Assembly: GCA_020636545.1 (NCBI GenBank)
Contig: JACJXS010000011.1
Location: 62,001-126,000 of the forward strand
Origin: Chitinophagales bacterium
Lineage (GTDB): Bacteria; Bacteroidota; Bacteroidia; Chitinophagales; JADIYW01
Direction of reading: 5' to 3'
DNA: 64,000 nucleotides
Under the pieces are notes generated by a model. The model searched no databases and was not told the DNA's origin. It worked only from the letters and a program-made list of their open reading frames with translations. A program made the translations under genes and the position numbers. Shown one piece after another: positions 25,423 through 35,163 of the stretch; within the stretch, counting starts at the first letter, position 1, and every line of letters starts with the position of its first letter.

Positions 25423-26543
25423 TTCCTACGTCGGGTAGTTATCAAAATGCAGCATCTATGATTATCTATTTGCTCAATATTATTAAAGGATTGAACAATA
25501 TTGTAGATGATAAGAATAAGCCAAATATTATTCTGTATCACGATAACGAAACACCCATTGATGAATTTAAAAAAATCAATTATCCATACTTAATTTATTT
25601 TAATTATAAAAAAGATGTATCATTTATCAAACGAGTTTTTAACCTAATAGCTCGTAAATATTTAAATAAAAATTTATTCAAAACATATAGCCAAAAAGTG
25701 GATTATGTTTTTCCAGCTCTGCCTGACAATAGTTTTGTTGATGCGAATGAATTAGTATTTTGGAAAGCTGATTTTCAAGAAAAATATTTACCTCATTTTT
25801 TTACAGTAAATGATATAAAATATTCAGAAAGTTTTTTTACAAACCTTTTAGAATATCAACAATCTACATTAGTATTAAGTAGTCAAGATGCTTATAAAAG
25901 TTTTAAGCAATTTTATCCTAATCATCAAAATCCAGTTTTTGTTCTGCCTTTTGTATCCTTTTTAAAAATTAAAGCATTTGACTTCCATTCAATAAAGGAA
26001 AAATTTCAGATTAAAAAGCCCTATTATATTGTGTGCAATCAATTTTGGCCACACAAAAATCACATCAGAGTTTTAGAAGCAATTAGTCAATTAAAAAGTA
26101 AAGAACTGCCTTTTCAAATTGTTTTTACTGGCAATACTTCATCGTATCGAAATGAAAATATATTTAAAGATTTGAAAAATTTCATAGAAAAAAATCAACT
26201 TATAGATGACCTAATAATTACTGGATTTATAGATAGAGATGAACAAATTGCCTTAATAAAAAATTCGATTGCAGTTGTTCAACCATCATATTTTGAAGGT
26301 TGGAGTACTGTAATTGAAGATGCTAAAGCTTTGAATAAATACGTTATTGCTTCAAATATAAATGTTAATATAGAACAGATAAATAAAGATTGTACTTTTT
26401 TCAATCCAGATAATGCAGATGAGTTGTCCAAAATTTTAGCTCAATTTGATATTAAATACAAAGATAATAACAGAAAATACAATGAGGATATTCAACAGTT
26501 TTCAGAAAAATTAATTAAATTATTTAGTCTGAATGAAGCTTAA
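25398..26543 (+). CDS. family 4-like glycosyltransferase
   Basis: 381 residues, GT-B fold. The C-terminal donor domain has YIVCNQFWPHKNHIRVLEAI (about 211-230), ITGFIDRDEQIALIKNS and the E-x7-E type motif in VQPSYFEGWSTVIEDAKAL. The N-terminal half is poorly conserved, as expected for the acceptor side. Retaining transfer of an unknown sugar. The gene overlaps the epimerase gene by 25 nt and the flippase by 11 nt. Confidence 0.85.
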   Translation: MDRRKSILIPTSGSYQNAASMIIYLLNIIKGLNNIVDDKNKPNIILYHDNETPIDEFKKINYPYLIYFNYKKDVSFIKRVFNLIARKYLNKNLFKTYSQKVDYVFPALPDNSFVDANELVFWKADFQEKYLPHFFTVNDIKYSESFFTNLLEYQQSTLVLSSQDAYKSFKQFYPNHQNPVFVLPFVSFLKIKAFDFHSIKEKFQIKKPYYIVCNQFWPHKNHIRVLEAISQLKSKELPFQIVFTGNTSSYRNENIFKDLKNFIEKNQLIDDLIITGFIDRDEQIALIKNSIAVVQPSYFEGWSTVIEDAKALNKYVIASNINVNIEQINKDCTFFNPDNADELSKILAQFDIKYKDNNRKYNEDIQQFSEKLIKLFSLNEA

Positions 26544-27972
26544 AATTATAGATATCATCAAGAACAATAGCTTTTACGATTCACTAAAAAAAGGCTCTTT
26601 GTTATTTTTTGCAACTATAATTGTGAACATTATAAATTTTATAAGCATACCTATTTTTACGAGTATTTTATCGGTAAGCGACTATGGAATTATTGAAGTA
26701 ACGAATAACTATATTCGACTTTTTTTGATACTTTTTCCACTAAATACCATATCCTCTATAAGTTATTTTTGGTATCGAAAAGATATTGATAATAGCAAAT
26801 TAATTACCTCTGTTTTCTTTATTTCCTTGATTTCGTTTTCTATTATTAGTGCCGTATTTTATATATTTCAACACCAAATTGCAGAATTTTTCAATATTCC
26901 ATTATTTGCATTTCAACTCATTCCTCCAATTATCTTTTTTGGAATTATTTTTGGTATTATCAATGCCATTTTTATTTACAATTCTGATGTTAAACTCAAT
27001 GCCTTACAACAAATTTTTAATACTTTACTCAAAGTTGTTGCATCTTTACTTTTGATAGTTTTGATCTTTAAAGATTACAAAGGTAGGCTAATTGGAGAAA
27101 TTGTGGGTTATATTTTATTGTCTGTTATTTTTATAAAATATCTAAAAGATTATATCCAATTTAAGCTCGACCTAAATTATATTATAAAAATTTTCACCTA
27201 TTCAGTTTCTATTATTTTACTCAGTACAAGTAGCTTTATTTTGAACTATTTTGATACCTTAATGATTAATAATTCCTTAGGAAACGAAAAAGCTGGTTTA
27301 TATAGTTATGCCTATAAAATAAGTGTGATTTATTTTGCTTTTATTCAATCTTTCCAAGTTATTTTTAATGTAAAATATGCTACTTTTTTCCACGATAATA
27401 AAACTGAAAATATATTAAGTGAACTAAAAAGTCTATTAAAAATAGTAGTTCTAATTTCTGGACTTTTCATTCTATTATCTAAAGAATTAGGCATTATTTT
27501 ATCCATAAATCCAGAATATGAAGCCGCACTCATTATTTGCCCAATAATAGTATTAGGCTATTTCTTTTGTTTTATCTACGATTTATACAATATTCCACTT
27601 TTTCATTCAAAAAGAATAAGAAATATAACGATTATCATATTCATTTGTGGTGGCCTAAATATTCTTTTAAACAAATACCTAATTCCAATTTATGATTATA
27701 AAATTGCAAGTGTAAACACCTTAATTTCTTATTTAGTTATGGCAATTTTAGGTTATCTATTCTGCCGATTTTCAACAAATTTTTACATTCGCATAAAAAC
27801 ATTAATTCCTACAATCAGTATTATATTATTTTATACCATTACATTTTACTTACTTGAAAATTTAAGTTTAGGTTTCATCATTACTATAATTATCAAACTA
27901 TGTATATTACTTATTAGTGCTATAATATTGTTCAAAAATCAGATAAAAAATTTCATAAACACCAATGGATAA
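26533..27972 (+). CDS. Wzx-type polysaccharide flippase
   Basis: 479 residues with about 12-14 hydrophobic helices, in the polysaccharide biosynthesis/MATE-like superfamily. The N-terminal FFATIIVNIINFISIPIFTS and the SVSDYGIIEV turn are typical of Wzx proteins. It would flip undecaprenyl-linked repeat units to the periplasmic face. Its place among glycosyltransferases supports this. No Wzy polymerase is recognised in the locus. It overlaps the next gene by 8 nt. Confidence 0.85.
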   Translation: MKLKIIDIIKNNSFYDSLKKGSLLFFATIIVNIINFISIPIFTSILSVSDYGIIEVTNNYIRLFLILFPLNTISSISYFWYRKDIDNSKLITSVFFISLISFSIISAVFYIFQHQIAEFFNIPLFAFQLIPPIIFFGIIFGIINAIFIYNSDVKLNALQQIFNTLLKVVASLLLIVLIFKDYKGRLIGEIVGYILLSVIFIKYLKDYIQFKLDLNYIIKIFTYSVSIILLSTSSFILNYFDTLMINNSLGNEKAGLYSYAYKISVIYFAFIQSFQVIFNVKYATFFHDNKTENILSELKSLLKIVVLISGLFILLSKELGIILSINPEYEAALIICPIIVLGYFFCFIYDLYNIPLFHSKRIRNITIIIFICGGLNILLNKYLIPIYDYKIASVNTLISYLVMAILGYLFCRFSTNFYIRIKTLIPTISIILFYTITFYLLENLSLGFIITIIIKLCILLISAIILFKNQIKNFINTNG

Positions 27973-28780
27973 AATAGGCATTTTATATATATGCACAGGA
28001 AATTATGATATTTTCTTTGATACTTTTTACAAAAGTGCAGAGCAGTTTTTATTACCTGATTGCGAAAAACATTATTTTGTTTTTACAGAAAGTGAGAAAA
28101 TTTCTAACACAAAATTTGTACATAAAATTTATCAAGAAAGATTAGGTTGGCCAAATGATACCTTAATGCGATTTCATCTATTTTTAAAAATTGAAAGCGA
28201 ATTAGAACAAATGGATTTTCTGTTTTTTTTTAATGCCAATTATACTTTTACTAAACCAATTCTAAAAAATGAAATTCTTCCAAATTTAGAAGACAATGAT
28301 TTAGTTGGTCAAATTCATCCAGTTGCTTACCACAAAAAGAGCAATGAATTTGCTTATGAAAACAATCAAAAATCTACAGCTTATATTCCAACCAATAAAG
28401 GCAAATATTACTTTGCTGGTGGACTAATTGGAGGAAAAACGAATGCATTTTTGCAAATGTGTAAGCAACTAAAAAATGATATAGATACTGATATAAAAAA
28501 TAATATTACAGCAGTTTGGCACGACGAATCACATATTAATAAATATTTTTCTGAAGTTGAACCAAAGAAATTACATCCAGGCTTTTGCTATCCTGAAGAT
28601 TGGTATTTACCTTTTGAGCAAAAAACATTATTATTAGATAAAAGTAAATTAGGAGGACATACTTTTTTGAGAGGCGAAGGAAAACAAAGCAACAAAGTTG
28701 CTATCAAACAAAAACTATTTTATTTTAAGTTAATTATTAGAGCAATCTTTTATAAATTGCTAAATTACTCTCCAATTTAA
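27965..28780 (+). CDS. GT6 glycosyltransferase (ABO blood-group family) with NXN in place of DXD
   Basis: 271 residues of family GT6, which includes human A/B transferases and alpha-1,3-Gal/GalNAc transferases. Hallmarks are LGWPNDTLMRFHLFL (60-74), YYFAGGLIGGK (148-158) and AVWHDESHINKYF (183-195). The usual metal-binding DXD is NAN (residues 90-92), as in the characterised metal-independent Bacteroides ovatus enzyme. It should add alpha-1,3-linked GalNAc or Gal, usually to Fuc-alpha-1,2-Gal. The adjacent GT11 gene, 4 nt downstream, would make that acceptor. Donor specificity cannot be read from sequence. Confidence 0.88.
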   Translation: MDKIGILYICTGNYDIFFDTFYKSAEQFLLPDCEKHYFVFTESEKISNTKFVHKIYQERLGWPNDTLMRFHLFLKIESELEQMDFLFFFNANYTFTKPILKNEILPNLEDNDLVGQIHPVAYHKKSNEFAYENNQKSTAYIPTNKGKYYFAGGLIGGKTNAFLQMCKQLKNDIDTDIKNNITAVWHDESHINKYFSEVEPKKLHPGFCYPEDWYLPFEQKTLLLDKSKLGGHTFLRGEGKQSNKVAIKQKLFYFKLIIRAIFYKLLNYSPI

Positions 28781-28784
28781 TACA

Positions 28785-29669
28785 ATGATTCAAGTTCAAC
28801 TTTCTGGAGGATTGGGCAACCAAATGTTTCAATATGCTTTTGGGAAACATTTAGCAATAAATACGCAATCAGAACTAGTTTTAGATTTAGCATACATTCA
28901 AAGCAAATTACCTTTTAAAAAATTTAGTACACCAATGCAATATGAATTGGATATTTTCAACTTGAATGTAGATTGCAATTCACTCTATTTTTCAAATGGT
29001 ATAACTTATCCACTTGCAAAACTAGAATATTATTTAAAAACCAAACGAAATACCAATAAAAACAATACTTTGATTGAATCTGGAATGCAATTTAATGCTG
29101 ACTATTTAGAAAAAGACGAACCACTTTTTATACAAGGTAATTTCCAATCTGAATTGTATTTTAAAGACATTGAAGCAGATATTCGTGAAGATTTTGAATT
29201 TATTCATCCATTAAAGGAACAAAATCAACAGATTTTAAACCAAATAAAATCCAGCAATTCCGTATCAATACATATTCGTCGTGGAGATTATTTATCTATC
29301 AAAAATAATGCTTCAAAATTTAGAGCATTAGAATTAGATTATTACAAAAATGCGATGTCTATTCTTGAAAATAAAATGGAGAACATCACCTATTTTGTAT
29401 TTTCCGACGATATTAATTGGGTAAAAGAAAATTTAAAAACCCATGCTAAAACAATATTTATCAACCATAATAAAGGAAAATCAAGCTATATCGATATGCA
29501 ATTAATGAGCAACTGCCAGCACAACATCATTGCAAATAGTACTTTTAGTTGGTGGGCAGCTTGGTTAAATGCAAATAAAAATAAAATCGTTGTCGCACCA
29601 AAAACTTGGTTTTTAATAGATGAATTAAATCAAAACGATATTGTTCCAATAAGTTGGATAAGTTTATAA
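28785..29669 (+). CDS. GT11 alpha-1,2-fucosyltransferase
   Basis: 294 residues. Family motifs: VQLSGGLGNQMFQYAFG (4-20), the GDP-fucose-binding SIHIRRGDYL (161-170), FVFSDDINW and the C-terminal NSTFSWWAAWL (251-261). It transfers fucose from GDP-fucose to O-2 of galactose, giving an H-antigen-like Fuc-alpha-1,2-Gal end. Last plus-strand gene before the convergent GT10. GDP-fucose synthesis genes are not in the window. Confidence 0.93.
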   Translation: MIQVQLSGGLGNQMFQYAFGKHLAINTQSELVLDLAYIQSKLPFKKFSTPMQYELDIFNLNVDCNSLYFSNGITYPLAKLEYYLKTKRNTNKNNTLIESGMQFNADYLEKDEPLFIQGNFQSELYFKDIEADIREDFEFIHPLKEQNQQILNQIKSSNSVSIHIRRGDYLSIKNNASKFRALELDYYKNAMSILENKMENITYFVFSDDINWVKENLKTHAKTIFINHNKGKSSYIDMQLMSNCQHNIIANSTFSWWAAWLNANKNKIVVAPKTWFLIDELNQNDIVPISWISL

Positions 29670-29696
29670 AAGACAACAACCAATATGGCTTTCAAT

Positions 29697-30629
29697 TTAG
29701 AAACCCCAAGTTCTATCCCATTTATATTTGAAATAGTAATTGCCCATAAAATGTTTTACCTTTTGTAAAGTAGTTTTATCGGGTGGCATTTTATCTGTGA
29801 TTATCTTATCTAAAAATTGTTCAAAATTCTCTTTTTTATAAGCAGGTGGAATATTTCCATTAATTAATAATGGCTCTTTCAAAATACTTTTATACAATTC
29901 GTTATTATTATCTACTTCAATAATATAATCTAAGAAAGTACGTTCATTTTGAAAATCGTGTAGCGAAATGTAACGTTTCGGATTTAACTCATTTTTCAAT
30001 TCTGAGTCGCCCCAATACAATGGAATACAATTACTACGGAATGCATTAATTATCTTTTCAGTAGAATATCCTGGATGAGAAGAATTTTCAAAACACAATG
30101 AAAATTTATAAGGATTAAAAAAATCTAATGGATTATCAATCGGTTGATTGTTCATATTATTCAAACATCTTCCGCCAGAATCTATTCGCTTATAATTATT
30201 ACTTATAAAATTAAATAATTCCTTTCGTTTGCTTGCTCGACAATAAGAAACCAACATGGCACAAAATTTATTTTTGCTTTTCACAATTTCATCTACTTCT
30301 TCAATTGTTGGAATTTTTATTAAATCTTTTTCTATTATACTAAGCACCCAAAGTGGATAGCGATAATGATTTGGGTTATTGTTATAATCAAATGTGATGC
30401 AATAATCGGCACCATTAAAGTCTGGTCTAAGGTTCTCTCCTGCCCAAAATACTTTCTTACAATTCTTATATTTCAAATAATTCATTCCAAAGCATGAAAA
30501 AAATAAAATATCAGGTTGTGCTGAGATTTGCACATCATATTTTTGTATCAGTGTATTGTAAATAAAATTATTTTGTTTACTAATCCCATCACTAAAATCT
30601 GAGAAATCTATTTTAATAATTTCTTTCAT
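29697..30629 (-). CDS. GT10 alpha-1,3/4-fucosyltransferase
   Basis: 310 residues. The donor-site signature of family GT10 is clear: SLCFENSSHPGYSTEK (177-192) followed by NAFRSNCIPLYWGD (195-208); an upstream FWAGENLRPDFNGADYCITF (61-80) also fits. Transfers fucose to GlcNAc or Glc O-3 (or O-4), as in Lewis-type epitopes. The only gene of the glycan locus on the minus strand, convergent with GT11 (27-nt gap) and divergent from the next gene. Confidence 0.92.
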   Translation of the reverse strand: MKEIIKIDFSDFSDGISKQNNFIYNTLIQKYDVQISAQPDILFFSCFGMNYLKYKNCKKVFWAGENLRPDFNGADYCITFDYNNNPNHYRYPLWVLSIIEKDLIKIPTIEEVDEIVKSKNKFCAMLVSYCRASKRKELFNFISNNYKRIDSGGRCLNNMNNQPIDNPLDFFNPYKFSLCFENSSHPGYSTEKIINAFRSNCIPLYWGDSELKNELNPKRYISLHDFQNERTFLDYIIEVDNNNELYKSILKEPLLINGNIPPAYKKENFEQFLDKIITDKMPPDKTTLQKVKHFMGNYYFKYKWDRTWGF

Positions 30630-30693
30630 TTTTACCTTGTAAAATCTAAAATATCCCTTTTAATAGGAAGAACAAAAATAACATCTATAAACC

Positions 30694-30723
30694 TAAATTT
30701 GTAAATTTAAAATATTATTTTTG
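30694..30723 (+). promoter_or_regulatory. two -7 boxes before the YfhO-like gene
   Basis: TAAATTTG (30694-30701) and TATTTTTG (30716-30723) are both perfect TAnnTTTG matches, 43 and 21 nt before the ATG. Either could start the second plus-strand unit of the locus. Confidence 0.45.
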
Positions 30724-30744
30724 AAACAATAAAATACTTAAAAA

Positions 30745-33378
30745 ATGTCGAAAAATAAAAAGACAGAACCTTTAAAACAAAAGTCTATTCAGAAAAGTGA
30801 ATCGAGTTCATCTTTTGAATTCCTAAACTCAAAAGCTGCAAAATACATTGCAATTTTTGCCATCGTTGTTATTCCTATTTTTGTATTTTATTTTCCATTA
30901 CTAGAAGGAAAACATATTGGAACTGGCGATGTGGTTCAAGGCGAAGCGATGTCTATGAAACCTTGGCGTGATTTTCAAGAAAAATTTGGGGAAAGAAATT
31001 TCTTATGGAATGACCAAATGTTTTCAGGTGGTCCAACCACAATGACGGCTGGTACAGTTTTCTATGCGGAGTGGGTAAAATACACACCAATTAATCTCAT
31101 TTATAATTTAGCTCAAAAAACAATTAAAGATGTAACTTTTAATCAAATTATTTTTGTTGGAGGTGCATTTCTATTCTTTTGGGTATTATTTCAGAATTTT
31201 TGGATTGCATTACTTTTCGCAATTGCGGCGAGTTGGAGTAATATTGCCATTATGAGTGTTGCCGCTGGACACACTAATAAACAATATGTTTTAGCAAGTA
31301 TTCTTCCATTTTGGGCTGGTTTAATTTTATTGCTCAATAAACGATATTTAATTGGTTTATTAGTTACTACTTTCTTCTTGAAATTTCTTATCAGTAGTTT
31401 TCATATTCAATTAGGATATTATAGTTTAATTGCCACACTCCCATTTGCTGGAATATTAATTTATCAAACCATCAAAGAAAAAGATTTTAAACATTTAGCA
31501 ATTAGTCTAGGATTGGTTTCCATATCTTTTATGCTCAGTGTTGGTCTAAACTTCAACCAAATTTATATCAAAGAATATTCCGATGAATCGAATCGTGGAA
31601 CCAATATTATTCATATAAAAGATACTAGCAATACACCAACACCGCTCAAAGCTGAAAGTGGCGTAGATATTGACTATGCAACACAATGGAGCTTTGGCTG
31701 GAATGAATTACCATCTTTATTTATTCCAAATTATGTAGGTGGTTCTTCAAATGCCCAACTTACGCCAGATTCACATATTTATAAAACACTAATTGGGAAA
31801 GGTGTGCCTGAAGGAACAGCAGAACAGTTTATCAAACAAGTTCCTTTATATTGGGGAGATGAACCTTTTGTTTTAGGTAGATTTTATATGGGTGCAGTGG
31901 TGCTTTTCTTATTCTTTATAGGCATATTTGCAGCCAGAAAAAACAAGTATATTTTATTTTGGTTATTACCAATGATTGTTTTAACCACTTTAATTGCATT
32001 GGGTAAAAACTCCTTTGGATTTTATACATTATTATTCAAATACTTACCACTTTTCAATAAATTTAGGGCTCCAACAATGATTTTGGGCGAAACTCAAATG
32101 CTATTTGTAATTGTAGGTGCAATTGGAATGTATTATTTCTTAAAGAAAACAGAGTTAAATGAGCGAATGGATATTTTCAAAAAAGCAACATTTGCAGCAG
32201 TTGGCACAATAGCTTTGTTTTGGATGATAACATTTACCCAAGATTTCAACAACAAAACAGCTGCACAAAATGGTAATGACGATAGTTATGTAAGTCAATT
32301 ACAACAAATGACTGGTAACCCTGAATTTGCAAATGAAATATACACAGCTTTAGTAAAAGATAGAAAAGCAGCTAATTCGAGTGATACTATGCGTTCACTT
32401 GTTTTTATTTTATTAGCAGCAGGTATTGTTTATTTATTAGCCAAGAAAAAACTTCCTGACAATGCTGGTTTATTACTTTTGACCTTAATATGTTTTGTAG
32501 ATTTTTGGGGTGTAAATAGACGTGAAATAAATAACGAAGTCTTTGTCGAACAAGATGATATTTTGAATAATACATTTGTTGCATCTCCAGCAGATAATTT
32601 TATTTTACAAGATACAAGCGATTATAGAATGATTGATTTTACAGTTAGTCCATTTAACGATGCATCGCCTGCTTATTTTCATAAAGACATTGGTGGTTAC
32701 TCTCCAGCTAAATTAAAAAGGTACCAAGACGTAATAGAATATGGTATTCAACACGATTTTAGCATCATCAACAGTCAAGGTTTGCAAAAAGCAAATTTCT
32801 TGAATATGCTCAATACAAAATATTTAAAACAAACTAAAGAAGCAAATGGCGTTATTGTAAATCCATATAGTTTAGGAAATGCTTGGTTTGTTTCTAATAT
32901 AATTCCTGTGCAAACCAATGAAGATGAAATCTTAAAAGTTCGTGATATTAATCCAAGAAAAGATGTCATCATTCACGATGAATTTAAAAATTACTATACA
33001 AATTTCACACCCAACCAAGACAGTTCAACACAAGGAAGGTCTATAAGAAAAGTGAGTAAACATCCAATGCATTTAAAATATGAATTTGAATCTCCAAAAG
33101 ATGAATTGGTGGTATTTTCTGAAGTAGTTTATAAACCAAATGTAGATTGGACTTCACAAATTGATGGAAAACCAGCTGAACACATCAGAGCAAACTATAT
33201 TTTGAGAGCTATAAAAGTACCTGCTGGAAAACATACCATCACTTTTGATTTTATGCCAAAATTATATAAACCGACTTATAACATTATTACAGCTTCAAAT
33301 GTAATTTTAGAAATTCTATTCATTGGTGCGATTGTAGGTTTATTTTTGAATAGAAGAAAGAAAGAAGAGAATGCTTAA
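30745..33378 (+). CDS. large YfhO-like membrane protein
   Basis: 877 residues with a Lys/Ser-rich cytoplasmic N-terminus (1-35), then about 12-14 hydrophobic helices, broken by extracytoplasmic loops, and a beta-rich soluble C-terminal domain (about 590-850) before a last helix. LEGKHIGTGDVVQGEAMSMKPW (about 54-75) fits the first loop of YfhO-family proteins, which have a GT-C-like membrane fold and are linked to glycosylation of cell-wall polymers in other bacteria. A lipid-linked sugar transfer role is inferred. It overlaps the following GT2 by 8 nt. Confidence 0.75.
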   Translation: MSKNKKTEPLKQKSIQKSESSSSFEFLNSKAAKYIAIFAIVVIPIFVFYFPLLEGKHIGTGDVVQGEAMSMKPWRDFQEKFGERNFLWNDQMFSGGPTTMTAGTVFYAEWVKYTPINLIYNLAQKTIKDVTFNQIIFVGGAFLFFWVLFQNFWIALLFAIAASWSNIAIMSVAAGHTNKQYVLASILPFWAGLILLLNKRYLIGLLVTTFFLKFLISSFHIQLGYYSLIATLPFAGILIYQTIKEKDFKHLAISLGLVSISFMLSVGLNFNQIYIKEYSDESNRGTNIIHIKDTSNTPTPLKAESGVDIDYATQWSFGWNELPSLFIPNYVGGSSNAQLTPDSHIYKTLIGKGVPEGTAEQFIKQVPLYWGDEPFVLGRFYMGAVVLFLFFIGIFAARKNKYILFWLLPMIVLTTLIALGKNSFGFYTLLFKYLPLFNKFRAPTMILGETQMLFVIVGAIGMYYFLKKTELNERMDIFKKATFAAVGTIALFWMITFTQDFNNKTAAQNGNDDSYVSQLQQMTGNPEFANEIYTALVKDRKAANSSDTMRSLVFILLAAGIVYLLAKKKLPDNAGLLLLTLICFVDFWGVNRREINNEVFVEQDDILNNTFVASPADNFILQDTSDYRMIDFTVSPFNDASPAYFHKDIGGYSPAKLKRYQDVIEYGIQHDFSIINSQGLQKANFLNMLNTKYLKQTKEANGVIVNPYSLGNAWFVSNIIPVQTNEDEILKVRDINPRKDVIIHDEFKNYYTNFTPNQDSSTQGRSIRKVSKHPMHLKYEFESPKDELVVFSEVVYKPNVDWTSQIDGKPAEHIRANYILRAIKVPAGKHTITFDFMPKLYKPTYNIITASNVILEILFIGAIVGLFLNRRKKEENA

Positions 33379-34285
33379 TACTTTCTCATTTATAGTCATA
33401 AGTTATAACAGAGCAAAAGATACAATTGATGCTTTGAAAAATATCTTATGGCTAGATAATGTAGAAGGTTGGAAAAAAGAAATAATAATTTTAAATAATA
33501 ATTCATCTGAAGACTATCTTCCATTAGAACATTATATTGCACAATGTTCAATTGAAATACAAAAAACGATTCATTATATTCACCATAATGAGAATTTAGG
33601 TGTTTCAGGAGGTCGTAATTTTTGTATCAAAAAAGCAACAGGAAAATACCTTTTTTTCTTAGATGATGATGCAGAAATTGTACAACAAAATGCTATCGCT
33701 ATCATATTAAAAAAGTTTGAGCAGTATAAGTCTGAAAACCTAGGAATAATAGGCTTTTTAGGAAAAAATCCATATAACAACACCTATCAAAGTCCTATAA
33801 AAAACCAAGCTTTAATAAAGGATAAAAATGAAATATTTTATAACCTTTTTTATGGATATGGACATGTTTTTCCAAAAGCGTTAATTGAAAATACTGGCTA
33901 TTATCAAGAAGATTTCTTTTATGGTATGGAAGAAAATGATTTATCTTATGCATCAATAAAAAAAGGATACGCTATTTTATTTAGCAAGGATATTTTGGTA
34001 TTGCATAAAGTCAATCCAAATGGAAGAGAACCAAATATTCAAACGAAATCAAGGTTATTTCAAAATAGAATGATAGTCGTTTATAAACATCTTCCATTTA
34101 TTTATGTACTTACTCAATTTATTATGTGGAGTTTTTATTTTTTATACCATTCCAAAATAAATATAATCGCTTATTTCAAAGCATTAATACAGTTAAAACA
34201 AAGAATAAAATTAGTTCAAAGAAAACCGATGAATCAAAAAGGTATGGCATATCTCCGAAAAGTTCAGGCACGATTATGGTATTAA
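33371..34285 (+). CDS. family 2 glycosyltransferase (rhamnosyltransferase-like)
   Basis: 304 residues. GT-A fold with FSFIVISYNRAKDTIDAL (about 5-22), IILNNNSSED, NLGVSGGRNF, the metal site LDDDAEI and FFYGMEENDLSYA. The GGRN and EE-x-D motifs fit the GT2 subgroup often annotated as rhamnosyl- or galactofuranosyltransferases. A hydrophobic stretch near 240-260 may attach it to the membrane. Its start overlaps the YfhO-like gene by 8 nt; an SDR gene begins 8 nt after its stop. Confidence 0.87.
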   Translation: MLNTFSFIVISYNRAKDTIDALKNILWLDNVEGWKKEIIILNNNSSEDYLPLEHYIAQCSIEIQKTIHYIHHNENLGVSGGRNFCIKKATGKYLFFLDDDAEIVQQNAIAIILKKFEQYKSENLGIIGFLGKNPYNNTYQSPIKNQALIKDKNEIFYNLFYGYGHVFPKALIENTGYYQEDFFYGMEENDLSYASIKKGYAILFSKDILVLHKVNPNGREPNIQTKSRLFQNRMIVVYKHLPFIYVLTQFIMWSFYFLYHSKINIIAYFKALIQLKQRIKLVQRKPMNQKGMAYLRKVQARLWY

Positions 34286-34293
34286 ATTAAATT

Positions 34294-35151
34294 ATGATTG
34301 AAGGGAAAAACATATTAATTACTGGAGCAAATTCTGGAATTGGAAAAGTTACGGCAATAGAATTAGCTAAAAAAGGGGCAAACATTATTATGGTTTGTCG
34401 AAATAAAGAAAAAGCACAAATTGCACAACAAGAAATCAATACAAGTTCTAAGTTAAACAACACCGATTTATTGATTGCAGATTTAAGTTCATCAGAATCT
34501 ATACGTCGATTTGCTGATGAGTTTTATAAAAAATATGATAAATTAGATGTTTTAATCAATAATGCTGGAGCTATTTATACTAATAGACAAGAAAATAAAG
34601 AAGGCATTGAATTGACTATGGCGACCAATCATTTGGGCTATTTTCTTATGACACATTATTTATTAGATGCACTAAAAAATACAGATACAGCACGTATTGT
34701 CAATGTAGCTTCTGTAGCTCATCGTTTTACCAACTACAAACCTAATGATTTGAATGCACAGAAAAGCTATCAATATATGAAACAATATGGTTTGAGCAAA
34801 TTGTCCAATATGCTATTTTCAAAGTATTTGAGTCAATATTTGAAAGATACCAATATCACAACAAATGCTTTACATCCTGGCAATATTGCTTCTAATTTTG
34901 GAAAAAATAACAATTCCTTTTTTGGCTATTTGGTAAAAATTGGAGCCTTTGCACTCATCAATCCAAATAAAGGTGCACTAACGAGTATTTACTTGGCAAG
35001 TTCTCCAGAAGTTGAAGGAAAAACGGGTTTATATTGGTACAAACAAAAGGAAGAAAAACCTTCTAGTGATGCCATAAATCCTGAATATGCACAGCATTTA
35101 TGGAATTGGAGTTTAGATAAAACTAAAATTCAAACCTTTGGTAAAATATAA
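34294..35151 (+). CDS. short-chain dehydrogenase/reductase
   Basis: 285 residues, classical SDR. Cofactor motif TGANSGIG (10-17), NNAGAIY, the catalytic serine in VNVASVAHRF and the active-site YGLSK (Y-x-x-S-K). The overall form resembles retinol-dehydrogenase/WW-oxidoreductase-like SDRs. NADP preference is likely from the RNK following strand 2. Substrate unknown. It is 8 nt after the GT2 gene and may be co-transcribed, but it has no clear glycan role. Confidence 0.88.
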   Translation: MIEGKNILITGANSGIGKVTAIELAKKGANIIMVCRNKEKAQIAQQEINTSSKLNNTDLLIADLSSSESIRRFADEFYKKYDKLDVLINNAGAIYTNRQENKEGIELTMATNHLGYFLMTHYLLDALKNTDTARIVNVASVAHRFTNYKPNDLNAQKSYQYMKQYGLSKLSNMLFSKYLSQYLKDTNITTNALHPGNIASNFGKNNNSFFGYLVKIGAFALINPNKGALTSIYLASSPEVEGKTGLYWYKQKEEKPSSDAINPEYAQHLWNWSLDKTKIQTFGKI

Positions 35152-35163
35152 GATTATTAAGAA

